Assembly: GCA_964387285.1 (NCBI GenBank)
Contig: CAYLWO010000003.1
Location: forward strand, 1 to 64,000
Source of the DNA: Anaerohabitans sp964387285
GTDB taxonomy: Bacteria > Zhuqueibacterota > Zhuqueibacteria > Residuimicrobiales > Residuimicrobiaceae
Reading direction: 5' to 3'
Length of the DNA stretch: 64,000 bases
The position numbers and the translations under genes are program-made. Under the pieces are notes generated by a model. That model was not told where the DNA came from and did no database searches. It saw only the letters and a program-made list of their open reading frames with translations. Within the stretch, counting starts at the first letter, position 1. Each line of letters starts with the position of its first letter. Shown here piece by piece: positions 56,925 to 64,000 of this stretch.

Positions 56925-58433
56925 TTAGCCTTTTCCCTGCAGATGAATGACGGTGATTTCCGGCCGACTGTTGAAACGTGCAGCTAAAAAGATGGTGCCC
57001 AAGCCGCGATTGACGTACAGGGTCGTGCCGTCGAAATGAAACAGCCCGCGAGCGAGCGAAGGCCGTTTTCTTGTGTGGACCCATGGCGCCCCCAACAAGG
57101 GCAAATAAATCTGCCCGCCATGGGTATGGCCGGAGAGCTGTAAATCATATTTTTCTGCACTCGCGTATTGTATATAATCGGGATGGTGCGTCAATAAAAG
57201 CGAAAAAACAGAATCGGCAACCTGTCCGGTGAACAAGGAAAAGGCTTGGGTGTTCCAGTTGTAATCCACCCAACGGTCGGGTTTGCCGCCGTTGGGAATC
57301 TTTTGCGTGTCTTCAAAGAGCAGCGTGTCTCCAGAGGCGGAGCGTGCGCACAGATCGTTGAATTCATGCATACCCGGCAGATTACTGTACAGTCCAATGG
57401 TGCCGTATTGAAAACGGGTGACCGAACTGTCCCAGGCGGTCGCCTGCCACTCTGGTTCTGTTTCTCCGTCCGGCCATGATTTCCCCAACATGATAGTGCG
57501 TTCTTGCTGATTGATTACTTTTACCTTGGCGCGATACCAGGCGTTTTTCTCCATGATGAATGTCGGCGCCGGGACAGACTCGACTACAACGCTGCCGTGA
57601 GGGGCAAACCGAAACCGTTGCTCGTTCGGGTACCAGCGCCAGCGATAATATTGATCATATCCGTCAGGATATCGCGAATAGAACAACAATCCCATTGTGG
57701 AGGCCTGTGGTTCGGTCATGCGAAACCGGAGGCTGAATTCATAGTCATGCCAGATGCTGTCCTGGAGCGGATAATAATGGCTATAGGAATTTTTTGTCGA
57801 AGGTCCGGAGCGGATAAAGCTTTCTCTGTCGCGCTTGCGCACAGGGAATTTGGCTGTTTGCTGGTGGGTGAAATTCGAATACTCGATGCCGATGAGATAG
57901 ATCGGTTGGCCGTTGATGTACAAAAGTTTTGCCTGATTGGTCAGCAGCGAGATGCCCTGCTCACGCAATGTTTTCACAAAAATATCCCCGACCTCCTTGT
58001 CGTCGCTGAAATCATGATTGCCGCGCACGACCCAGACGCCATGGGGCGCGGCCAGAGAGCCGATGAAGCGGGTGAGTGTTTCCAATTCAGCCGTAAAGGC
58101 CGGCGTCCCCACTTTATCAAAAATTTTTTGCGTGGAAAAATAGTCGCCGGTAAGCGCGATGAGGTCCGGCCCTTGCTCGCCGATGGCATCCCGGATTCTG
58201 GTTTGCATCGCCGGTGAGAGGGATCCGATATGCAGATCGGAAATTTGCGCAATTTTGATATGATAATGCGCCGGGAACTTGGCGCTGAGTATGACCCTAT
58301 TCTCAACCTGCAGCCGTTTCGGTTCAATATAGACGCTGTAATAGATCATCCAGATCAGCGTTAGAAGAATGATAAGCAGCAAAGCCACCCGGGATTTTTT
58401 ATTGGCGATAAACGCCGTGAAATGATTTGGCAT
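56925..58433 (-). CDS. Metallophosphoesterase with an inserted beta-sandwich domain
   Basis: A 502-residue membrane-anchored phosphoesterase. After a helix (about 14-34) the calcineurin-like motifs appear in order: ISDLHIG (64-70), TGDYFS (95-100), VVRGNHD (135-141). At about residue 200 the domain is broken by about 190 residues (to about 390) resembling LamG/DUF1080-type concanavalin sandwiches (WHDYEFSLRFRMTEPQASTMG, YQYYRWRW-like, RFQYGTIGLYS). The core then resumes with LLLTHHPDY (412-420) and GHTHGGQI (435-442), which complete the bimetal site. It likely acts on a lipid or sugar phosphate at the cell surface. A domain insertion at this point is unusual. Confidence 0.87.
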   Translation of the reverse strand: MPNHFTAFIANKKSRVALLLIILLTLIWMIYYSVYIEPKRLQVENRVILSAKFPAHYHIKIAQISDLHIGSLSPAMQTRIRDAIGEQGPDLIALTGDYFSTQKIFDKVGTPAFTAELETLTRFIGSLAAPHGVWVVRGNHDFSDDKEVGDIFVKTLREQGISLLTNQAKLLYINGQPIYLIGIEYSNFTHQQTAKFPVRKRDRESFIRSGPSTKNSYSHYYPLQDSIWHDYEFSLRFRMTEPQASTMGLLFYSRYPDGYDQYYRWRWYPNEQRFRFAPHGSVVVESVPAPTFIMEKNAWYRAKVKVINQQERTIMLGKSWPDGETEPEWQATAWDSSVTRFQYGTIGLYSNLPGMHEFNDLCARSASGDTLLFEDTQKIPNGGKPDRWVDYNWNTQAFSLFTGQVADSVFSLLLTHHPDYIQYASAEKYDLQLSGHTHGGQIYLPLLGAPWVHTRKRPSLARGLFHFDGTTLYVNRGLGTIFLAARFNSRPEITVIHLQGKG

Positions 58434-58538
58434 GATTGTGCAGAACCTGAATGAAAAAGCCGTATGATTTTGTTAAAAAAATTATATATTAAAAATATTC
58501 CTGAAAAGCAAGAAAAATAGGCAGGTAAAGGAGTCAGC

Positions 58539-60047
58539 TTGAGCAATCCATTACGCCAGGGGATGCGCATGGTGAAATCCCCACCATCCGGTTCGTTGAT
58601 CATTTTGGGCGCTACCGGCGATCTGACGCACCGCAAATTGGCGCCCGCGTTATACAGGTTAGAGCGCCAGGGAATGCTGCCGCCGGAAATACGGGTATTC
58701 GGTTTTGCCCGAAGACAAAAAAGCGACGATGAATTCCGTAACGATCTGATGGTTGCCGTGCGTAAACACAGCCGCACCGATTGGGATGAAGCAATATGGC
58801 GACGCTTTGCACAAAGGATCCGCTATATCAGCGGTGATTTCAATGATCCGCACGCGTTTCGTGTTTTGTTCAATGTTTTACAGAAACAAGCCGATGCGAA
58901 TGGTCAGAACAATCGTCTTTTCTATTTATCCACACCGGCATCCCAATACGAAGCTATCGTGCATCATATCGGCGAGGCCGGTTTGGCGCGATCAGAGAGA
59001 GGGTGGACGCGCGTTATCGTGGAGAAACCGTTTGGTCGTGACTTGGACAGCGCGCGATCACTGAATCAGCTACTGGCCCGGGTGTTTGAGGAAGAGCAGA
59101 TTTATCGCATCGACCATTATCTGGGCAAGGAAACCGTGCAGAATATTCTGGCGTTTCGTTTTGCCAATGGCATCTTTGAGCCTTTATGGAATCGTTCTTT
59201 TATCGACCATGTTCAGATCACCGCAGCTGAAGACCTGGGTATGGAGGGACGCGGCCGGTTTTTTGAAGAGACCGGCATTGTGCGCGATATTGTACAAAAT
59301 CATCTGTTGCAATTGCTCTGCCTGACCGCCATGGAGCCGCCCGGCTATTTGGGCGCTGCTCCGGTTCGGGATGAAAAAGTTAAAGTGCTGCAAGCCATTG
59401 CGCCATTTTCACGCGCCGATCAGCATACGGTATTTGCCCAATATGGCCCCGGTTCCTTATGGGGGAAACAACTGCCCGGTTACCGCGACGAGGCCGGCGT
59501 GGCGCCGGATTCACGCACCGAAACGTATGCCGCACTCCAGGTACAGATCGATAATTGGCGCTGGGCCGGCGTACCGTTTTATCTGCGGGCGGGAAAACGG
59601 CTGACAAAAAAAGTGACCGAAATTGCCGTTTTTTTCAAGAACGCTCCGTTGCGTTTGTTCGGTCCGGAGCAAAATGCTCCTCCGACCAACATTCTCACTT
59701 TAAATATTCAACCGGATGAAGGCATTTCTCTGCGCTTCGCGGCTAAATCGCCGGGCCCGGAAATGGTGATCCGCCCGGTGAATATGGACTTTCGCTACGG
59801 CGCCAGTTTCGGCGCCATGCTGCCGGATGCGTATGAGCGTTTGCTGTTGGATGCCATGATCGGCGACAACACCCTGTTCACGCGAATCGATGAGAATGAA
59901 ACCGCCTGGCGGATATTAACGCCGTTGTTGCACTATCGGCAAAACGAGCCCTCAGCACGGCTCTTCGACTATCCCGCCGGCAGTTGGGGACCCAAAGAAG
60001 CCGATGCCTTGCTGCAGCAGCAGGGCAGACAATGGAGACGACTATGA
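58539..60047 (+). CDS. zwf: Glucose-6-phosphate 1-dehydrogenase
   Basis: A 502-residue enzyme that oxidises glucose 6-phosphate to 6-phosphogluconolactone and makes NADPH. The dinucleotide motif GATGDLTHRKLAPALY begins at residue 24 and the substrate/catalytic motif RIDHYLGKE lies near 189-197 with the usual His. The rest follows the zwf pattern to the C-terminus. The start is TTG with AGGAG 6 bases before it. It overlaps opcA by four bases; pgl follows, giving an operon. Confidence 0.97.
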   Translation: MSNPLRQGMRMVKSPPSGSLIILGATGDLTHRKLAPALYRLERQGMLPPEIRVFGFARRQKSDDEFRNDLMVAVRKHSRTDWDEAIWRRFAQRIRYISGDFNDPHAFRVLFNVLQKQADANGQNNRLFYLSTPASQYEAIVHHIGEAGLARSERGWTRVIVEKPFGRDLDSARSLNQLLARVFEEEQIYRIDHYLGKETVQNILAFRFANGIFEPLWNRSFIDHVQITAAEDLGMEGRGRFFEETGIVRDIVQNHLLQLLCLTAMEPPGYLGAAPVRDEKVKVLQAIAPFSRADQHTVFAQYGPGSLWGKQLPGYRDEAGVAPDSRTETYAALQVQIDNWRWAGVPFYLRAGKRLTKKVTEIAVFFKNAPLRLFGPEQNAPPTNILTLNIQPDEGISLRFAAKSPGPEMVIRPVNMDFRYGASFGAMLPDAYERLLLDAMIGDNTLFTRIDENETAWRILTPLLHYRQNEPSARLFDYPAGSWGPKEADALLQQQGRQWRRL

Positions 60048-61147
60048 ATCCGCAATCGTCGCCGCTGATCGAGGGTTTAAAAGTCCCTGTATCGGCTATT
60101 GAAACCGGTCTGAATGAATTTTGGCGCCGTCAGGCGCATGACAGCCATACGGCTTTGCTGCGTACGGCAACCATGACTCTGGTGCTTATAAGCAGAGACC
60201 AGGCGATGCTGCGCTTTTTCATTCGGACCGCGCCGGAGCTGGCGCGACATCACCCGGGACGCATCATCATTGTCGGAATGCATTGTAACACAAACGACGG
60301 CGCCATTGACGCCCATATCTCTGCTCATTGTCACTGGTCACCGGCCGGCGATAAACAACTGTGTTGTGAGCAGATCGTCCTTTGTTGTCCGGAAAGCGAA
60401 ACCGCCCATTTACCTGGAACCCTGTTGCCCCTGTTGCTGGTTGATTTACCGGTTATTCTTTATTGGCCGGATGATTTAAGCGAGGCGCCTGATTGGCCAA
60501 CGCTGTGGCCGCATGTCGACCGTTTGATTATCAAATCTCCGGAACAATTTGCCGATTGGTCAGAGCTGGTGCGCTATGCTCACAGGGTGAGGCAAATCCC
60601 TGGGGCAGAGCGAATCACGGATATGGCCTGGTTGTATTTGACGCCGTGGCGCCAGGCCGCTGCCCGGTTTTTTGATGGTCCGGACGGCAAAGAATTGGCG
60701 CAAAACATTTCGCATATCCGTGTAACAGCACATACTGCCGCGATGAGCAGCACCGTTGGTTGGTTTTTGGCCTGGTTGATGACGCAATGGGACTGGCAAA
60801 AGATCGCTGAAAACGATTTGCAGTTTCTCCACGATGGTCGTTTGATCAGTGCCACCGTGGATCATGTTCAACCTTTGTCAGAGTCCGTATCCGGTTTGCA
60901 CGCCATCGAATTGCACACCCGGCGCGGTGGACGGGTGGTGCGTTTATGGATTCGCAGACGAAGCGGTCGCGAATTTGAGTATGGGGAGTCGGAAAAATAT
61001 CAGCACCTACTGGCAGTAACCCAGTGCACGGATGCGCATCTCCTGTGCGGAGAATTGGATTTTTTTCACGACGATGATTCGTATCTGCGCATATGCCGGA
61101 AATTGGCGCCGTCCGTTGATGGGGTTGGGGAGGATAAAGGAAAATGA
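60044..61147 (+). CDS. opcA: OpcA-like glucose-6-phosphate dehydrogenase assembly protein
   Basis: A 367-residue protein of the OpcA family, known in cyanobacteria and actinobacteria to bind G6PDH and favour its active oligomer. Visible blocks include TATMTLVLISRDQA-like and HCHWSPAGDKQLCCEQIVLCCPESE, LLLVDLPVILYWPDDL, and the terminal RKLAPSVDG. It overlaps zwf (start in its last codons) and pgl. GGAGA precedes the ATG at 60044. Confidence 0.88.
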   Translation: MNPQSSPLIEGLKVPVSAIETGLNEFWRRQAHDSHTALLRTATMTLVLISRDQAMLRFFIRTAPELARHHPGRIIIVGMHCNTNDGAIDAHISAHCHWSPAGDKQLCCEQIVLCCPESETAHLPGTLLPLLLVDLPVILYWPDDLSEAPDWPTLWPHVDRLIIKSPEQFADWSELVRYAHRVRQIPGAERITDMAWLYLTPWRQAAARFFDGPDGKELAQNISHIRVTAHTAAMSSTVGWFLAWLMTQWDWQKIAENDLQFLHDGRLISATVDHVQPLSESVSGLHAIELHTRRGGRVVRLWIRRRSGREFEYGESEKYQHLLAVTQCTDAHLLCGELDFFHDDDSYLRICRKLAPSVDGVGEDKGK

Positions 61148-61893
61148 TCAGGAAGCTTGAAATCAGCGAACGCGTTTCGTTGTTCATTGCAGAAACCGCT
61201 GCCGAGTCGGCATCCTCTGCCGCGCAGCATTTTGTCGAGATTGCCGACGAATCCCTCAGCGCATCACGGCGTTTTCGTGTAGCGCTTTCCGGCGGCCGCA
61301 CGCCGATGTCTTTTTATCAAGCGCTGGTGCAGGAGCAGGCGCATGCTCTGGATTGGACGCAAGTGGATTTTTTCTGGAGCGACGAACGCATGGCGCCGCC
61401 GGATCATGTCGACAGCAATTACGGTTTGGCGAGCGCCTTAATTTTCAAACCTCTTCATATAGCTGATGCGCAGATCTATCGCATGGTGGTGGAACAGGGC
61501 CGGCCGGAGCAGATTGCGGCAGAGTATGAAAAAACGATTAGATCGGTGCTTGGCGATTCGCCGGTTTTTGATCTCATTTTATTAGGGCTTGGAGAAGATG
61601 GTCATACCGCGTCGTTGTTTCCCGATTCTGCCGCACTGGGATACGAGCGGCAATGGGTTGGCGCTCATTGGGTGGAAAAATTGTCTGCGCACCGCATCAC
61701 CTTTACTTTTACGCTGCTGAATCAAGCACGGCATATTATGTTCCTCGCTCATGGCGAAAAGAAAGCGGTCACACTCGCCGATGTTCTGTCTTTACAACTG
61801 CATCCGGCTGCATTAGTCAAACCGAAAAATGGCGATATTGATTGGTTTGTCGACGAGGCGGCTGCCGCGCAGATCGTCAGACAGAGAGTGTAA
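61144..61893 (+). CDS. pgl: 6-phosphogluconolactonase
   Basis: A 249-residue DevB/SOL-type lactonase, second step of the oxidative pentose phosphate branch. VALSGGRTPMSFYQAL, WTQVDFFWSDERMAPPDH and LLGLGEDGHTASLFPDS are the standard blocks of the NagB-like fold. It overlaps opcA by four bases. Confidence 0.95.
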   Translation: MIRKLEISERVSLFIAETAAESASSAAQHFVEIADESLSASRRFRVALSGGRTPMSFYQALVQEQAHALDWTQVDFFWSDERMAPPDHVDSNYGLASALIFKPLHIADAQIYRMVVEQGRPEQIAAEYEKTIRSVLGDSPVFDLILLGLGEDGHTASLFPDSAALGYERQWVGAHWVEKLSAHRITFTFTLLNQARHIMFLAHGEKKAVTLADVLSLQLHPAALVKPKNGDIDWFVDEAAAAQIVRQRV

Positions 61894-61925
61894 TCAAAAA
61901 ATAACCGATTAACCTCAGAGTGCGT

Positions 61926-62837
61926 ATGCAAAATAGTCTGAAAATTTTGGCCGATGCCAGTCAGGCATTGGTGGATAGTTACCTGCAACACGGCGGAATC
62001 AACCGTCGTGACGGCAAAAATTTGCCGACGCAACGTATGATCAACGCCCTGCTGCATGATTTTATGCAGGTGTTGTTTCCCGGATTTTACGGAACGCGTG
62101 TATCCGATCGGGCTCATCTATTGTATCATGTCTATGGCGCCATGGATTCCTTATTTCAAGATTGCATGATCGCCTTTACGCGCGCCTTGCAGGCCGAATG
62201 CCAATCTGAAACCTGCAATGAAAAAAGTTGCGCTGAATTGGCGGACGCGAGTGCGGCCGCATTGTTGGGACGTTTGCCGGAAATTCGACGACAAATCAGC
62301 CGGGACGTAGCAGCCGGCTATGACGGCGATCCTGCCGCCAAAAGCACCGAAGAGGTGATTTTATGCTATCCGTTTGTTTACGCCATATCCACCCATAGAA
62401 TCGCTCATGAAATTTATCGACTGGAAATACCTTTCATCAGCCGGATGATGTCCGAAAGAGCGCATCAGCAAACCGGCATTGATATTCATCCCGGCGCTGT
62501 GATCGGCGACCGCTTTTTTATCGATCATGGCACCGGTGTGGTCATCGGCGAGACTACCGAGATCGGCAACGATGTAAAGATTTATCAGGGTGTAACGCTG
62601 GGTGCGCTCAGTTTTCCGCGCAATGAGGACGGTTCCGTTGTCAAAGGAGGGAAACGGCATCCCACTATCGGTCATCATGTCACCATCTATGCCGGCGCCA
62701 CCATCCTGGGCGGTGAGACCGTGATCGGTGATCACTGCGTCATCGGCGCCAATACCTGGATTACCGAATCCGTGCCGGCGAACACGTTGGTATCGTTTCA
62801 GCAACAACAGCAGCAGAGACCACGTCACAAGCCGTGA
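61926..62837 (+). CDS. Serine O-acetyltransferase
   Basis: A 303-residue acetyltransferase producing O-acetyl-L-serine for cysteine synthesis. The N-terminal helical part (to about 185) is followed by the left-handed beta-helix: IHPGAVIGDRFFIDHGTGVVIGETTEIG and VIGANTWITESVPANTLV. It is longer than CysE and resembles the EpsC/SatA group. It lies 32 bases after pgl and may be in the same transcript. The ATG at 61926 is used; a GTG two codons earlier is an alternative. Confidence 0.92.
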   Translation: MQNSLKILADASQALVDSYLQHGGINRRDGKNLPTQRMINALLHDFMQVLFPGFYGTRVSDRAHLLYHVYGAMDSLFQDCMIAFTRALQAECQSETCNEKSCAELADASAAALLGRLPEIRRQISRDVAAGYDGDPAAKSTEEVILCYPFVYAISTHRIAHEIYRLEIPFISRMMSERAHQQTGIDIHPGAVIGDRFFIDHGTGVVIGETTEIGNDVKIYQGVTLGALSFPRNEDGSVVKGGKRHPTIGHHVTIYAGATILGGETVIGDHCVIGANTWITESVPANTLVSFQQQQQQRPRHKP

Positions 62838-62868
62838 TGGATGTACAGATTCTCTGAAAGGGAAAGAT

Positions 62869-63291
62869 ATGATCCCAAAAGAGTGTAGAGAGCACGAGGA
62901 GTTGTTCTTCCGCGATGAGGTTTTTCAGATTATTGGGGCGGCGTTAAATGTCGCCAATGGTCTCGGATGCGGATTTCTATAGGCTGTTTATCAGGAAGCG
63001 TTGGCAATCGAGTTTGCGGACAATCATATTCCGTATGAGCAAGACAAATGGATACAGATCACCTACAAGGGTAGAACGCTCATCAAAAAATATCGGGCTG
63101 ATTTTGTCTGTTTTGACAAAATCATTGTCGAAATCAAAGCCTTAAAGAATCTCACCGATTTAGATGTGGCACTATTACTGAATTATTTAAAGGCCACGGG
63201 CTATCAACTTGGATTGTTGATAAATTTTGGCAATACAAAACTGGAATGGAAAAGATATGTATATACAAAGAAGGAAAATTTGATTGTGTAA
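62869..63291 (+). pseudogene. GxxExxY-family protein with premature TAG
   Basis: Frame continues from the ATG at 62869 through MIPKECREHEELFFRDEVF and VANGLGCGFL, then TAG at 62980-62982, then AVYQEALAIEFADNHIPYEQ to the end at 63291. Restoring the stop to Glu (one-base change) gives the exact GFLEAVYQEA signature. The second part contains YRADFVCFDKIIVEIKA, resembling a PD-(D/E)xK nuclease core. The gene appears recently inactivated, or the base is an assembly error. The GGAAAGAT leader is a reasonable ribosome site. Confidence 0.85.
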
Positions 63292-63566
63292 GGAAAATTA
63301 ACAATAACCGGCTGCAGAGATCAAATAACCACCAATGTACGTGAATAGCCGCACAGGCCATTTAAACCCAATCATTCGTGTTAATTCGCGGTTGACTGAC
63401 CACTAAGGCACACAAATAAACGTGAATATATTTGTTGGTCGAGTTAAAAAACCTCATTCATGGGGAGATATGGTCCGCATCGATCATAAAAAATGAGAAC
63501 CGCAAATGAATTAGTGGATACCGTTGTTGGAAAATCATCGGTTCATTTGCGGTTCTGTACAATAAA
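63292..63566. other. Intergenic region with an Hsp20 terminator
   Basis: About 275 bases. The first 190 hold nothing I recognise; the last part contains the inverted repeat listed separately. Confidence 0.4.
63496..63556 (-). terminator. 15-bp inverted repeat after Hsp20
   Basis: AGAACCGCAAATGAA (63496-63510) and its perfect reverse complement (63542-63556) enclose a 31-base loop. On the minus strand it lies 11 bases after the Hsp20 stop and is followed by CATTTTTTATG, consistent with a terminator. Confidence 0.65.
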
Positions 63567-64000
63567 CTATTCCGTCTTGATTGCGATCTCTTTGGGCTTG
63601 GCCTGTTCGGCTTTGGGCAAGGTTATCTGCAAGATGCCATCCTTAAAGGTGGCATTGATTTTTCCCGAATCGACCAGAGACGGCAAGGTGAAAGAGCGAC
63701 AAAAAGAACCGGAACTGCGTTCGACGCGATGCCACGTTTCCCCTTTTTGTTCGGAAACCTGCTTTTTATCGCCGGATATCTGCAGCAAATTGTCGCGAAT
63801 GGTCAATTTGATATCCTCTTTTTGCATGCCGGGCAATTCAGCGAGAATAACAACGGTGTCAGAGGTTTCTTTAATGTCCACATTGGGTCGCCAAACGCCG
63901 CGATACTCTTCGCGATCTTCACTGCTGATAAAGTTGTCAAACAACCGATTCATCTCGCGCTGCATGGACGAGATTTCTGAAAAGGGACGCCAACGTACGA
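63567..64000 (-). CDS. Hsp20/alpha-crystallin small heat-shock protein, 5' end cut by window edge
   Basis: A partial small heat-shock protein chaperone. The alpha-crystallin domain runs from WRPNVDIKETSDTVVILAEL to LPKAEQAKPKEIAIKTE, containing KINATFKDGILQITLP. An internal ATG at 63965 begins MQREMNRLF, but the frame remains open to the edge and reads VRWRPFSEISSMQREM, the typical N-terminus of this family, so the true start lies a few bases beyond the window. The downstream hairpin probably ends the transcript. Confidence 0.93.
   Translation of the reverse strand, partial: VRWRPFSEISSMQREMNRLFDNFISSEDREEYRGVWRPNVDIKETSDTVVILAELPGMQKEDIKLTIRDNLLQISGDKKQVSEQKGETWHRVERSSGSFCRSFTLPSLVDSGKINATFKDGILQITLPKAEQAKPKEIAIKTE

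Noticed and set aside
62980..62982. Pyrrolysine or other TAG recoding in the GxxExxY gene
   Set aside because: No nearby recoding signal and a one-base change from GAG explains it more simply.
1..64000. CRISPR arrays, rRNA or tRNA genes
   Set aside because: No regularly spaced direct repeats, rRNA-like sequence, or tRNA arms with a GTTCRANTC-type loop and acceptor stem were seen in intergenic regions.

Overview
The window is about 64 kb of a mid-GC bacterial chromosome, a scaffold with one 100-N gap at 21765-21864. It looks like an anaerobic or facultative Gram-negative bacterium. Evidence is a TamA/TamB-like outer-membrane assembly pair, several beta-barrel or lipoprotein genes, and a secreted protein ending in a type IX-like sorting domain with the NYPNPFNPATTI signature. 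That signature is common in the FCB group and in lineages such as KSB1, Ignavibacteria, Calditrichota and Latescibacteria. I cannot assign a species. The phylum suggestion is inference.

Layout. 0.1-6.8 kb: eukaryote-like cyclophilin, MBL-fold hydrolase, small proteins, DUF2461/DUF2007 and a GH5-like lipoprotein, a guanine-deaminase-type enzyme, a MinD/ParA ATPase. 6.8-14.7 kb: the most important region. hgcB and hgcA (mercury methylation) lie behind a cysteine-pair MarR-family regulator in one overlapping minus-strand operon. Divergent from it is a calcium-binding-repeat protein plus a beta-barrel protein, preceded by a clear sigma-54 (-24/-12) promoter. Next comes an NtrC-type response regulator and its PAS histidine kinase. 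The space between the two operons carries tandem 18-bp palindromes. 14.9-28.3 kb: secreted or glycan-active genes (FGE-like/PL11-like fusion, GH29, GH78, C45-like hydrolase, GDPD-like lipoprotein) with dispersed palindromic repeats and a MITE-like element. 28.5-32.5 kb: an ECF sigma, probable anti-sigma and Spy-like protein, followed by an HlyD-like protein, a VTC-domain protein and a DUF4956 membrane protein. 33-41 kb: a PHP hydrolase with sorting tail, GNAT/YoaP protein, alpha/beta hydrolase, K+/H+ antiporter, ceramidase-like protein. 41-46 kb: MtaB and MiaB tRNA methylthiotransferases, a dead IS110 copy, a membrane dipeptidase. 46-56 kb: TamA/BamA-like and TamB-like genes, two L,D-transpeptidases, a coiled-coil lipoprotein. 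56-64 kb: TerC, a metallophosphoesterase with an inserted domain, the zwf-opcA-pgl operon plus serine acetyltransferase, a nonsense-disrupted GxxExxY gene, and an Hsp20 gene cut by the window edge.

How it works together. The strongest hypothesis is a regulated mercury-methylation locus: a thiol-rich MarR repressor, HgcA/HgcB with extra terminal cysteines, and a divergent sigma-54 envelope operon next to a two-component system that could drive it. The remainder suggests a polysaccharide- and lipid-scavenging lifestyle, envelope stress control, and NADPH supply through the oxidative pentose phosphate branch. No rRNA, tRNA or CRISPR array was recognised.
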